A stretch of 64,000 bases of DNA from Sinotaia quadrata (lineage: Eukaryota; Mollusca; Gastropoda; Architaenioglossa; Viviparidae): assembly GCA_028829895.1 (NCBI GenBank), contig CM054177.1, positions 42,054,664 through 42,118,663 on the forward strand, given 5' to 3'. Below the pieces are notes generated by a model that did not search any database, was not told the origin of the DNA, and saw only the letters and a program-made list of their open reading frames with translations. The translations under genes and the position numbers were made by a program. Shown here piece by piece: positions 11,462 to 22,470 of the stretch. The stretch's first letter is position 1. Each line of letters opens with the position of its first letter.

Positions 11462-11640
11462 ACTTTGTTCCTATTCATTTCTATATTCAAGACTAAATGT
11501 CACTAAGTGCTTAATTTTTTTTCCTAGTAACTTCTATAGTCAAGACTAAATGTCACTAGGTGCTTAATTTTTCATAGCAACTTCTATCGGCGAAGCTGAA
11601 TGACAGTAAGAGCTTTATTGTGTTTCTAACAAATTCTATT
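11462..11640. repeat. 53-bp minisatellite, 3 diverged copies
   Basis: Copies share tcaagactaaatgtcacta and gtgcttaattttt (at 11487 and 11540); the third copy, near 11590, is strongly diverged. Confidence 0.75.
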
Positions 11641-11768
11641 CTTTTAGAAACATCCAAAAGGTAAGTGAAATAAAGGTTGACAGTCCGCAAATTCGCTGAC
11701 GTCTATAAAGGCGCGTCTTTCCTCCAACCTTCATTCTTTTCATCTTTTTCAGCTCCCCCATCCTCATT

Positions 11769-12081
11769 GCGAGTGTCTGTCAAGCCTTCATTCCGTCTTT
11801 ATTTCTTATGCGAGTGTCTGTCAAGCCTTCATTCCGTCTTTATTTCTTATGCGAGTGTCTGTCAAGCCTTCATTCCGTCTTTATTTCTTATGCGAGTGTC
11901 TGTCAAGCCTTCATTCCGTCTTTATTTCTTATGCGAGTGTCTGTCAAGCCTTCATTCCGTCTTTATTTCTTATGCGAGTGTCTGTCAAGCCTTCATTCCG
12001 TCTTTATTTCTTATGCGAGTGTCTGTCAAGCCTTCATTCCGTCTTTATTTCTTGTGCGAGTGTCTGTCAAGCCTTCATTCC
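11769..12081. repeat. 41-bp minisatellite, 7 copies plus partial
   Basis: Units at 11769, 11810, 11851, 11892, 11933, 11974 and 12015 and a 26-bp partial at 12056 (gcgagtgtctgtcaagcctt core) are almost identical. As 41 is not a multiple of three and the unit has no stop in any frame, all three plus frames stay open and read the same rotating 41-residue peptide. This is not evidence of a gene. Confidence 0.97.
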
Positions 12082-12282
12082 TCAAGCTGAGCAGTGGAAG
12101 AAGTCTGGGTGTGTATGCGTTTTAATCTCAGTATTTTTCCTGCTGTTCAGCGTATTATATTATTTTCTTTCAATTTTTAATTTTGGTATTGCTGGTTTTG
12201 TGGAGTTTGTTTCAGTGTTTGTCTATTTCTTTTTATTTATTTGTTGTTTTGTTTTGGGTTGTTTGTTTATTTAGCTTTTTTC

Positions 12283-12297
12283 GGGGGGGGGGGGGGG
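12283..12297. repeat. Poly(G) tract
   Basis: About 15 consecutive G. Likely length-variable and hard to sequence. Confidence 0.95.
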
Positions 12298-12421
12298 ATT
12301 TTTCCAATTATCTTCTACTTTAGCAGTGCTTTATTCAGATTGGTACATGTTATTTCTACTAAATTGGTGGTAGTAACTGTTGCGGTACTGGAGGCTATGA
12401 GAGTGATACTTGTGCCTGTCA

Positions 12422-12470
12422 GGTGGTGGTGGTGGTGGTGGTGGTGGTGGTGGAGGAGGAGGAGGAGATG
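12422..12470. repeat. (GGT)n(GGA)n microsatellite
   Basis: About 11 GGT then six GGA repeats. The next 170 bp (to about 12640) carry scattered ggtggt, gtagtggt and gatgg words, a decayed extension. Confidence 0.95.
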
Positions 12471-13606
12471 AGAATTGTAGTGGTGGCGGGTATGGTAGTG
12501 GGATGATTGTACTGGTTGGTAGTGGTGCAGATGGAGGCGGGAATGATGTATGAGTAATTCACTTGGTGAAGTAATTAATATAGGTGGTAATAGTGGTAAA
12601 AATGGTAATGATGGTGAATTTGAGAATGCGGAAAGAGATGAGAATGATAGCTGTGGGTTGCAAGTCGTAAGCGTTATATTTAAATTTATATAATCTGAAA
12701 CAATGAAATCATGTCTGCCAGTTTCCGTTTGTGTCTATAATGTCCTTGAGTAGAATGGTTTAGTTCTCAATATTCGATCTATCACTTCTTTTTGTTTCTA
12801 AACTTACTCCTATAGATACTTTGCATTGGTCCACGAGATTTTTCTAGAAGGAATTGCAGTTCACAAAATAAAATTCTCAGTGTCTGAAGAGAAACTGTAA
12901 CTGGCAAATAGATTGTATTCTCCATATTATCAGGTAACGTGTGAACTCAAAATATTACGTCACTTTCTAACTGTCGTGTGCCTAGAATTGTGCATGTACA
13001 ACATCACTCTTGAAATGCTAATCCTTTCGTTATCTGATAATCCTAAAATCAAACACGCAGCATTCTGAGGTCAAGTATCCTGACCTCTGATCAGGTAACC
13101 ATGTCAGTGAATATGGCTGCCTACAAACTTCGGAAGAGTGTGAATTTCTTTGAAATAATTAAATAAAATTGTTTGTTACTTTGTACTGACACCGTGATTT
13201 ATTTGTATTTTAATTTAAACTTAATAAAATTAATATGTCCTGCTTATTCATTAACATTGACGATAAATACTTTTAGACGCTTCAGCAGTGAAGATATATC
13301 GTCTAAAGTTTCCCATTGCCATTCACAAATGAACAACATCATAGTATCAGTTATCGCTCGCCACTAACCCATTAGCGTGCACAAGTAAGTACTGCTGAAC
13401 TAAAATGAACGTATTAGTGAGTAGGCCCACTTGTGTACTAGTATAGCTGTTTGCCTGCCTGTTTGTTTCTTTAGATTTTGTTTTTCACCTTTTTCTTTTT
13501 TATATTTTATTTATTTTATAGTTGTGGAGAGGAGCGATATTTGTGTTTAATGATTTTATTGATATTGATTGATAGCACGTCGCCTGGGTCTAATGGCAAT
13601 AGCTTT
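12471..13606. other. Mostly unique spacer
   Basis: No gene seen. A single attacgtcac CRE-like site lies near 12953. AT-rich from about 13140. Confidence 0.45.
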
Positions 13607-13740
13607 AAATGTCGATGCAGTATTTCAATAATTATTTGAGAGGGTTTTTTAAAATGTTTTTACACTTTAAAAAATATGTCGATGCAGTACTTTCGGAAAT
13701 TGTTTGAGAAAAAAATTTTCCTCACTTTAATTTTAAAAAG
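13607..13740. repeat. Diverged tandem duplication of about 70 bp
   Basis: The words tgtcgatgcagta, ttatttgagag / attgtttgagaa and cactttaa occur in the same order in both halves (13607 and 13676). Confidence 0.6.
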
Positions 13741-14059
13741 TTAATGACAAAATTATAAGACTCTGGACAACAAAGACAGGAGCATACAATCACACACAAA
13801 AGAAATTACATACCATAATTCAAAGCATTTGAAATTTTACCAAGAAATCCCAAGCCTGGCTTCATACGTGCTGTAAATAAATAAGTAAATAAATTGACAT
13901 TGCATACGTGCAAGTGTTTTCCTACAGAGATCTCAGCTACTACCTCTAACATCACCATCGCGACCAATACCACGATATCCAACAGCAGCAATCCTCCGGT
14001 CCAGTGGAGGTAGCAGGTGGGCATAGAAGAAAGTTGGTGATGCACATATTCTTCTAATT
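13741..14059. other. Unique sequence flanking the 14-kb island
   Basis: No gene supported; a minus 79-codon frame at 13806-14045 is unsupported. Short aaat-rich words at 13873-13893. Confidence 0.4.
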
Positions 14060-14690
14060 ATGGTAAATTTCTTATTTGCTGCAAGTACTTTACGCGCAAT
14101 CGCTATCATGCGAATGCAAAGAAATGACTTGGACGGCCTTCACCTTCATATAGGCGTGAGGCACCAATCAAAAACAACGTTTCTTCCTAAGACGGCGTGC
14201 CTCGTAAATCTGATTTCCTTCCAGGTGCTGCTCCGAGAGCTTCGGATCAGACGATTGTATTTATTCTTCTCTCAATTTTATCCGTTCGGAAAAGGGAGGA
14301 AAATCGGTCTGCAAGTCAGGGATTTATTGTTCACCTTATTAGCCCCGACCTATAATTTATATGACGATTCCCAACACGCTAAATTAAGCACCGTGGATTT
14401 CCTGCAGCAAGGGCGCCTAAAGGCACTGTAGACGGGCGCTGGACAACTTTAAGTGGGTTGAAAATCATGTTAGCGCAAGCAGATGGCTCGAAAGACCTCC
14501 GGTCCGAATTGATGTCCAGATGGAAAGGAGAGGGGCGTGGTGCCAGGCTGCAGTCTGATGCGTCGACACAAATCTATATGGGTTATTTCTTGGGCAGCCC
14601 GTCCTGTCATTCGACATCTCTGCGGTCAGCAGATGTATATCAGACTATTTCAGATGTCTGGTAATCTGTGTACATTGCTAGATATGAATC
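14060..14690. promoter_or_regulatory. Repeat-free, CpG-containing island; candidate cis-regulatory element or unknown ORF
   Basis: About 600 bp without repeats and richer in GC and CpG than its surroundings. It has homeodomain/T-box-like words (gcgaatgcaaag, ggatttattgttcacc) and a good 3' splice-like tract (ctgatttccttccag, ending 14223). A plus frame of 123 codons opens with ATG at 14060 and ends with TAG at 14429-14431; a second of 68 codons follows at 14458-14664. Neither product is recognised. Conserved noncoding DNA is at least as likely as protein. Confidence 0.35.
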
Positions 14691-15094
14691 GGGGTGGGGT
14701 GGGTTGATACTAATTATGTTTTTCAAAAACACATCGATTCGATTAGTTAGTTGTAAATATTCTGTTTCCTGAGATTGGTACTTGTTTTTCTTTTTTTTAA
14801 ATCTGTAGTCCTTTATAATATTCCCATGACGGAAACTTTTTTCATCCTGCTAATTTCTTCCCAGTAGATGTGCGTGAGAAGTTTATAAAAGTGTGCAGTG
14901 CCACAGATGACTTGTTTGGGGTTTGGTTTGGGTTTTTTCTTGGAGCCAGTCTTTCTTGCCAGCAACGCTTATATTTAATGAAGAGACAAGGAATCGACAA
15001 GGAATCGGCTAGGATTCGGCAAGAATTCACTCAGACATCTCTCCATCTTTCGTAACACTTAAGTGATAAAAATTACCCTTTATTAATTTACTGG
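14691..15094. other. Unique spacer
   Basis: No feature supported. Near 14990-15030 short words gacaaggaatcg, gacaaggaatcgg and aggattcggcaag form a small degenerate repeat. Confidence 0.4.
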
Positions 15095-15765
15095 ACAGAC
15101 AACTGTGGAATGAAAAAATGGATAGACAACTGTGATAGTGCAAAATTGGATAGGCAACTATGAGAGTGTAAAGTTGGATAGGAACTATGAGAATGTAAAA
15201 TTGGAGAGGCAACTGTGAGAGATAAATTAGTTAGACAACTGTGAGAGTAGGAAATTGGACATACTATGTGAGAGACATAAATTACATGCACAACTGTGGA
15301 AGAGGATGATTAAACAGACAATTCTGAGAGTGGAAAAACTGCATAGACAACTGTGAGAGGCAAACCTTGAATAGGCAACTGCGAGAGGCACAAATTGGAC
15401 ATGCAATTGTGAGAGGGGAAAATTGGATAAGCAATTGTAAGAGGGGAGAATTGGATAGGCAATCATGAGAGGAAAACCTAGGATAGGCAATTGTGAGAGG
15501 GAAAACAATGATAGGCATTTGGAAAACAATGATGTGGAATTGTGAGAGGGAAAACTTGGATAGGCAATTGTGAGAGGGAAAACTTGGATAGCTATAGGCA
15601 ATTGTGAGAGGGAAATATTGGATATGTAATTGTGAGAGAGAAAATTTGGATAGGCAATTGTGAAAGGGACAAATTGGATATGTAATTGTGAGAGGCAAAA
15701 TTGAGATATATAATTGTGAAAGGCAAAACTTGGATATGTAATTGTGAGAGGGAAAACAAAACTTG
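15095..15765. repeat. Degenerate minisatellite of about 28 bp, over 20 units
   Basis: Repeated ttggataggcaattgtgaga followed by gggaaaa-like linkers, with unit length varying from about 25 to 31 bp. Middle units are closer to each other than end units. Four overlapping minus frames rich in SQLPI and FPSHNC words are by-products. Confidence 0.9.
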
Positions 15766-16332
15766 TAAGGAGGGCGCCAGCGTGGCTATCAGTCGCCGGC
15801 CGAGCGTAATTCTAGAAGTATTTACTTTTCTCATTTGTGTTTTATCTCTACATCGGAAATCAGAAAATATTCATTTACGTTTTGTCCTTTCCTGATTTAT
15901 CTGAATGATGCGTGCTGATACATTTTACACCTACCTTGCTGCACGTGAACATTGGCGATAAGCTACCGTTCTCTGCGATTAATTTAACAAGTAGATGGCG
16001 ATTGTAAACACTGGTGAACGAAAACGTACGTCACTCTACCAATCCTCCATGATACACGAATTACTTCTCAGGTTTGTCTGTAATCGGGTACAGTGCTCGA
16101 ATGGCGACATCTATTGTGCATGTTCCGTAGAGTTGTCTTTTCATAAGCAAATCCTTGCTATCAGAAGGCGTCACACAATTACAAGAGAAAATAAAGACAA
16201 CGAACAAGTTACTGATTACACAAAACAGTCAAATGTGCAACACCTCGTGTCAAGTCAAGCTAGTAATGAAATAAAGCCAGTGATGAATTGTTAGAGACAC
16301 TGGTGGAGTATCGTTCATTGACTACAATAGCA

Positions 16333-16333
<1 letters not shown>
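15766..16333. other. Unique spacer
   Basis: A short GC-rich patch at 15770-15810 (gggcgccagcgtggctatc) and a cgtacgtcac word at 16025. A 99-codon plus frame at 15995-16294 has no other support. Confidence 0.4.

Positions 16334-16380
<47 letters not shown>
16334..16380. repeat. (GT)n microsatellite
   Basis: About 23 GT repeats, uninterrupted. Confidence 0.98.
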
Positions 16381-16381
<1 letters not shown>

Positions 16382-17183
16382 GGAGTCAGATGCCTTCACG
16401 CTTCTGATCACGAATGAGAGGGGCTGTAAAAGTAATAATACCATTGAATAGCACATTTCTCCTCATAGCCCGCCATGAGAAAACAAGAGAGGCTGTTGTA
16501 CCTAATAAGGATACGTTGCGGTCATTATTAAACATCCTTCCATGTTGGTAATTGTTTGCTGTCAGATACGACACGCCATCATAATAAAAGAGAAAGTAAT
16601 GAAACCATTGATGACATCATATAGACACGATTACTGTAACAAGAGTTATAATTCAGTAACTATATGATAACAGACAGTGAAACGTCCATCTGGTCTCTGA
16701 AATCTTTGCAGTCAGACGACATTACGCCATGAGGATACAAGAAAATTTGAAATAAAAGACAATTTTAACGAGGTACTCCTTAGAGTCTATTGCAATAGCT
16801 ATACATGAAATGCACTGCTCGTTAGATAGAGTCTAATTAGATTTCTAAAGAGTGGTAGATATGTGGTAAAAATTACGTGTAATGTTGTTGGTATAATGAA
16901 TTCTTTTTCCTAATGAAGGTTGTTAGTTTGTCTGGTTTGAAATTTTGTATTTATGCAAAACATGGCTTTGTCAAAGTTATTTTTTCGGATGTTATTGAAT
17001 TAGCAGTTTAATGTAAAGGCGTATTTATTTATTTTATTCTAAAGCCTTTTTCCTGTCAGTAATTTTTTTCCAAATTCATAATTTCAGTTTCGCTTCGCCA
17101 TTTCCTTTCACTTAGTTCATTTGCGTTTCCTGGTGTCACGCTGGTTTTTATTTTGATGTCTCTTGGTATACAGGTCTGTGTGC
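16381..17183. other. Unique sequence with faint repeats
   Basis: Words such as gtcagat/gtcagac followed by cgccat, and agaggggctgt / agaggctgt, recur at about 16386, 16465, 16560 and 16712, possibly a very old array. No gene seen. Confidence 0.35.
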
Positions 17184-17204
17184 GGGGTGGGGGTGGGGAT
17201 GGGG
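17184..17204 (+). other. G-quadruplex motif
   Basis: Four runs of 4-5 G separated by loops of 1, 1 and 2 bases (ggggtgggggtggggatggg core). Short loops and long G-runs are the pattern associated with very stable parallel quadruplexes. Confidence 0.75.
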
Positions 17205-17263
17205 AGTAGGTATTTGTGTGAAGTGCGTGCGGAGTTTAAATGAACCTACGGTACCTTACAAAG

Positions 17264-17269
17264 CACACA

Positions 17270-17335
<66 letters not shown>
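17264..17335. repeat. (AC)n microsatellite
   Basis: About 35 AC repeats with one acacat interruption near the 5' end. Confidence 0.97.
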
Positions 17336-17336
<1 letters not shown>

Positions 17337-17760
17337 CAAGAGTATGAGGGCAGGTAGTAAAAGATATTTACTAACCTGTTAAACTAAACTAAATTCACTC
17401 CCACTGAGAACAGAGATTTCTACAAAATACCAAACACTCGATACATTACTAATGCCTGAAAATCTGAAGTATGTACCTTAGATACAAGCTTTAATATTTC
17501 CACATTCAAAGTCACACGGAATCTTCCTTAATAAATTAAATAACATTGCAACCATACAAATAAGTGTACTTGTATAATCAAAATTAACTAAGTGAACTCA
17601 TAAAAAATATAAGACATTGCCCAATTTTTTTAAAAAAACTATTATAGAAATATCAATACATCAGAGTTCGTATTAATGGCTTATTGAGTGTCACTCGTAG
17701 CTAAACTAAAGGCTTTTCTGCCTGATAGCCTTTGGTGGTAGATTGTCAAAACCATGCAAA
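17336..17760. other. AT-rich spacer
   Basis: Nothing recognised. Confidence 0.5.
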
Positions 17761-18296
17761 AATGAAATATAGTCTTTTGAAATTGGTTGCTTTTAGTAGT
17801 CAATACAATGGTCTTGTAACGCTACCAAATGAAATATAGTCTTTTGAAATTGGTTGCTTTTAGTAGTCAATACAATGGTCTTGTAACGCTACCAAATGAA
17901 ATATAGTCTTTTGAAATTGGTTGCTTTTAGTAGTCAATACAATGGTCTTGTAACGCTACCAAATGAAATATAGTCTTTTGAAATTGGTTGCTTTTAGTAG
18001 TCAATACAATGGTCTTGTAACGCTACCAAATGAAATATAGTCTTTTGAAATTGATTGCTTTTAGTAGTCAATACAATGGTCTTGTAACGCTACCAAATGA
18101 AATATAGTCTTTTGAAATTGGTTGCTTTTAGTAGTCAATACAATGGTCTTGTAACGCTACCAAATGAAATATAGTCTTTTGAAATTGGTTGCTTTTAGTA
18201 GTCAATACAATGGTCTTGTAACGCTACCAAATGAAATATAGTCTTTTGAAATTGGTTGCTTTTAGTAGTCAATACAATGGTCTTGTAACGCTACCA
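17761..18296. repeat. 67-bp minisatellite, 8 copies
   Basis: Eight units (17761, 17828, 17895, 17962, 18029, 18096, 18163, 18230), core gaaattggttgcttttagta. They look identical apart from one base in unit five (attgattgc). Strong homogeneity implies recent expansion. Confidence 0.97.
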
Positions 18297-18432
18297 AATG
18301 GAAGATGCACCAGATGCCTGAGGGCACAGACAAGTGTTGTACATGAAACAGAAAAGCATCCTACCATGAAGCCAGACGTTTTCAGCCTCTAAGCCACTGA
18401 GGATACACACACTGCAGACTGTCACAAACGGA

Positions 18433-18506
18433 CCACACTTATAGGGTTTTAATTCGTCTTAAAGTCCCACATTTATAGGGTTTTAATATTCAGCATAAAG
18501 TCCCAG
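18433..18506. repeat. 36-bp tandem duplication
   Basis: Two copies sharing ttatagggttttaat and taaagtccca, with a diverged centre. Confidence 0.7.
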
Positions 18507-18764
18507 TAGAAATGAAGAGGATTACACACAGGGGGTTTACCTGAGTTAGTCATAAAGCAAGCACGTTGCCACCCACGACAAATGTCGGCTTGGTCGTAGA
18601 CTGATCACTAACTGCCTACAGCTGACAGATCGGTCAGTGGCAATCTGAGTGACTGACCACTGTGACAGACGGCTGAATGTGGGCGCTTGCCTAGTTCCCG
18701 AGGGAAGTTCTGGATAGTCACATGTTCGACTTGAACTGTTCGTTCTGCACGCCTAGCGAACAAT
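18507..18764. other. Unique, moderately GC-rich spacer
   Basis: No feature supported. A minus 64-codon frame at 18608-18802 overlaps the next duplication. Confidence 0.4.
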
Positions 18765-18882
18765 GACACCACAGAACTTTTCTTTCCTACAGAAGTAATC
18801 ACTAACTACTAACTTAACATTTTGACACCACAGAACTTTGCTTTCCTACAGAAGTAATCACTAACTACTAACTTAACATTCT
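18765..18882. repeat. 59-bp tandem duplication
   Basis: Units 18765-18823 and 18824-18882 (gacaccacagaactttkctt start) differ at only a few bases. Confidence 0.92.
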
Positions 18883-19572
18883 GAAAAAAATCAAAACAAA
18901 AGGTGTTTCGTCTGTTCTAAGGTTAGACACACAGACACTTGCAGTTGAATGTTTCTTATGTGTACACTTGCAAAAAATTATTTTCAGTATATAGAATTAG
19001 AGATATTGTTTCATTTATAGATTATTTCTTTTGTTTTATATATTCAACATAACCAGTATTTATTTTTTACGATTAAGAATTTTGTTGAGCAATTTTTATT
19101 TATTATATATTTTAAATGTATTATAATAAATTATTGAATCACAGCATTAATTAAGATGGTGCTTGTCCCTGCTGAAAACAACCCCTACTGTTTGTGACGT
19201 CAAAGTTTGGAGGGGGTGATGGAGTAAGTGGAAAGAGGGAGGGGAGAGGCCACTACTTAATGCACCCAGCATGAAATAAGGAACACACTTTTGTAATGAT
19301 TGCAGCAGGTTAGTAGCCACGAAAGCAAGCGTTGACACATTTGCTTTTTCGAGATTGATTTCCTTTGGCTCTTGCGCAGATTTCTATTTTTGACTCCATT
19401 ATCCTTGTTACGTTGCGGCGCATTCTGTCTAATCACCGTCAAGGAGTGAATTATGCGTCTTTCCGGACAGTGACTGGCATCCGTGTTGTTAAGTGTCCGT
19501 GGATTAATAAACATGTCTATGATTCACTTAAGAACGTACTTATAAACGTATTTATACTACTTCGTATGGTAT
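18883..19572. other. Unique spacer
   Basis: AT-rich to about 19150, then mixed. Frames of 60-85 codons on the minus strand are unsupported. Confidence 0.45.
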
Positions 19573-19601
19573 GCACACAAACACACAAACAAACACACAC
19601 A

Positions 19602-19653
<52 letters not shown>
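19573..19653. repeat. (AC)n microsatellite, imperfect 5' end
   Basis: Begins with acacaaacacac interruptions and becomes pure AC for about 45 bp. Confidence 0.97.
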
Positions 19654-19657
<4 letters not shown>

Positions 19658-19739
19658 TTTTTTTATTGACTCTGTTCTGATGTCAAGAACAGTTTTGTGT
19701 ACTCAATCTCGGTGATGACAAAACTTCAAACGTTTTCCT

Positions 19740-20300
19740 GGAAATGCGTCAAGAAAAAGAGGTCATCATTACGCCAAATGCGGTTCCTATTAACGTCACG
19801 CGCACACGACGTTTTTGTGCGGTTAGAATGATAGTCATGTCCATTATGATTTTATTATTTTTATTTTGGTACAGCCATTTTTCACTGATCTGGCATGCCC
19901 CAATAAACAGCAACGGGAATGCCTACGTTAGCGATTTGAAGTCCGGCATATTAATTATTATATGACGGCCCCCATCCACTGCTGTAAACCTCTCTCTTAA
20001 TTAAGTCTCTCAGAGAGCGTGGGTGTTTAATAAAGAAATAGTAAATTTTATTTAAAATGCAATTTAACTACACACTACACGGGCAATTTATAATTGTTCC
20101 CTCCCTAGAGCGCCCACAATATTCATTAACAACATTACTTCAGTCAAATGACGTCCAAACAACACAAATAATGTACGTCACAAGAGATGAGGTAAGATCA
20201 GGTTTATTTACAAGCAAATAGATCATATGACCTGTTAGATGATGCTCTTCGCTGGCGCTTCGTGACGTCAGAAGTGAAGACTGCCTTGTGTGCGCGCGCA
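19740..20300. promoter_or_regulatory. Cluster of CRE-like sites
   Basis: Four CREB/ATF-type sites within 480 bp: aacgtcac (19792-19799), tgacgtcc (20149-20156), tacgtcac (20174-20181) and the full palindrome tgacgtca (20263-20270). The segment is repeat-free and CpG-containing. Known family: bZIP factors bind these octamers. Inference: an enhancer or promoter. No gene start is visible next to it. Confidence 0.35.
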
Positions 20301-21250
20301 ACAGAAGAACGTGTCAGTCACACATACGAAAATCAATAGAGCTATCGCGGTAGGTACCAAGAACCGAAGATCAATGAATCAAAGGATAAAAGAATCAAGA
20401 ATTAAAGAGCTCTACTACTCCTTTCTCCTGGAAAACATTTTTGTGTACATGAGCGCTTTGACTGGCTTTTCTCTTTTTATATCTTTTCTTCATCTTCCTG
20501 AGAATTAATTTAGTGGTTATAAAATTCTGTTATTTTATTCTCTGCCCTGACTGACTGTCATTACTCTTTTACTACACCTTTAAATAAACACAAAATTGTA
20601 CTGCATGTTTTATTACCAATTATTTACATATTAATACACGATAAAATAACAGAACAAAGTGGTGTTTCATCATGCTACAAGAAATCTCTAAATCATTACA
20701 AGTGTTGGTAAGATGGACAATAGGAAATATACAACAATTGAGGTCAATCACTTTGTCGATTCATTCAGCCCCCAGAAGAATGGTCCTCACATATAGGTCA
20801 GACAATAACAAACAAATGGACAGACTGCAGACAGACAAATGGACAGACAGCTGGACAGACAGACACAATGACAGAAATGATTACTATGATTAAATTAATT
20901 TTACATGAAATGAAGATGGTAAGAAAAAATGACACAAGACAGATGAAAATTAATAAAATATTTATATAAAAAAATTAAACAATTAAAGAAAATCAAAACA
21001 ACAATCAATTACTAAATCCACATAGTATAGTTCCCATAATTTCTATCAGAGAAAAGATTAGCCTTCCCTAGTTAGTCATGTTTTCACTGACCAGGTTTAT
21101 GTAGTTTCTTCTCAGTTCTCCAATAGTAAAAGATTTGCACAAAGTTCCCAATAGTTCACTATTATTCCTACAGAGTTAGAGAACCGTTCTCGCACTCCTG
21201 GCCAAATGTACTATTTTCACTTAACTTAATTAAACTAGTGGAATCTAGTG
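20301..21250. other. AT-rich spacer
   Basis: No gene supported. A short degenerate GACA stretch at 20817-20876 (ggacagacagctggacagac) is a minor simple repeat. Confidence 0.45.
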
Positions 21251-21333
21251 TCATCACTGGCTGAGCTTTGGTAGACTTCCCCTCTTAAGCCACATAATAT
21301 GGCGTTCATACACCTAACAGCTGATAAACTTCA

Positions 21334-21546
21334 GCAAACTGATGCCAACAACAGAAGCAATGCTACCAAGATGCAAGCCTCCAAACATATAGTGAAATCC
21401 GTCATCAGCAAAACCAAGGATCCAAGTAATCTGTAGCAATAGCCTAGGATTTCCTTTAAAAATCTCATACGCTCTTTTTTCAAACCTTTTGGCTTATCAT
21501 TCAAACAGACTTTTAGATTTATACTACGTCGAAATCTGGGCTTCCG
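21334..21546 (-). other. Coding-like 71-codon minus frame
   Basis: Open between a TAG at 21547-21549 and a TGA at 21331-21333. It reads as a basic N-terminal part (KGLKKERMRFLKEILGYCYR) followed by two hydrophobic stretches ending CILVALLLLLASVC. An acceptor-like cctgtgtgtag precedes it. No family recognised and no homologue visible here; it could be chance. The plus-strand 86-codon frame at 21686-21946 starts with TTG rather than ATG and is not supported. Confidence 0.18.
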
Positions 21547-22169
21547 CTACACACAGGAAATGTGTCTTCACTGTGGGGAAAAAGTACGTGGCTTGGGTTT
21601 ACTCCCCTATTTAAAGGCTTTTCAGTTGACCTAAGGGCAGGGCTACATCCAAGCTTCCATTAACACATATGATTAACAATGGACTTTGACTTTCCGTCCT
21701 ATTGAACTTGCATACCCCAAACAACCACCTCGCTTCCTCTTTCATTCAGGACCATTTATGATACAAGATCATCCCTGTGCTATATGTGTCGGATTTCCAC
21801 TTGACCAGGGTTCACAACAAAGTCTGGCTTGCTGGGGAAAAATACAATGGTTAACTAACTTATTTTTCTTTGATCCAGAAAAACGTCAGTTCTATCTTAC
21901 AGGTGATGCAATAGCTACGTTATATATGTGCATATACTCTTATTAAACATCTTTTTGTCTCTACATTTAGATTTTTATTTACTACTCATTTCTTATATCT
22001 AAATTTTATTCCTTTTTATATTTCTTTTTTTTTAATATCTATTGATGGGATCAGGGCGAGATTTATAAATATCCTGACAACAACAAAAAAAACAACATAC
22101 ATTTGACATAATCTAATATCACCTATCCCTCCTCAACGTCGCAGTGTGCCTGTAAGAAAATTTCAACCT
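21547..22169. other. Unique spacer
   Basis: Complex sequence to about 21950, AT-rich after that. No feature established. Confidence 0.4.
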
Positions 22170-22470
22170 TTGTATATCCCAGGCATTGGAAATTTTCAGC
22201 ATCTCTGTTATCCTAACAATCAAAATATCAAATACTGTTTATCACAGATATGTGAAATTTCAGCCAATGTATGCGTCACGCCCAACGTTGTATATCCAGG
22301 CTTGAAAAAAACGTATACGTTAGCTGAAATTTTCCTTCACGCCTAACACTGTATATCCCAGGTGGAAGATTGCACGTCATGTATGCGTCACGGCCAAAGC
22401 ACTATATGTCCCAGGCATGAAAAAATGTCAGCTACTGTATGCGTCACACCCAAAACGGTATATCCAAAAA
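22170..22470. repeat. Old minisatellite of about 58 bp, 5 units
   Basis: The word series gtatgcgtcacgcccaa, gtatatcccaggc and tgaaaaa recurs with starts near 22171, 22291, 22351, 22402 and 22459. Units are strongly diverged. Confidence 0.7.

Noticed and set aside
15088..15834. Four overlapping minus frames rich in SQLPI / FPSHNC words
   Set aside because: By-products of the degenerate 28-bp minisatellite.
17761..18296. Regularly repeated units suggestive of a CRISPR array
   Set aside because: Units are directly adjacent with no unique spacers, and the sequence is eukaryotic; this holds for every array here.
21398..21412. FADDG pentapeptide on the minus strand, resembling a reverse-transcriptase motif
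   Set aside because: The frame around it has nearby stops and no other RT motifs; an alternative frame is the open one. Chance match.
21686..21946. 86-codon plus frame
   Set aside because: It begins with TTG rather than ATG and has no splice or homology support.
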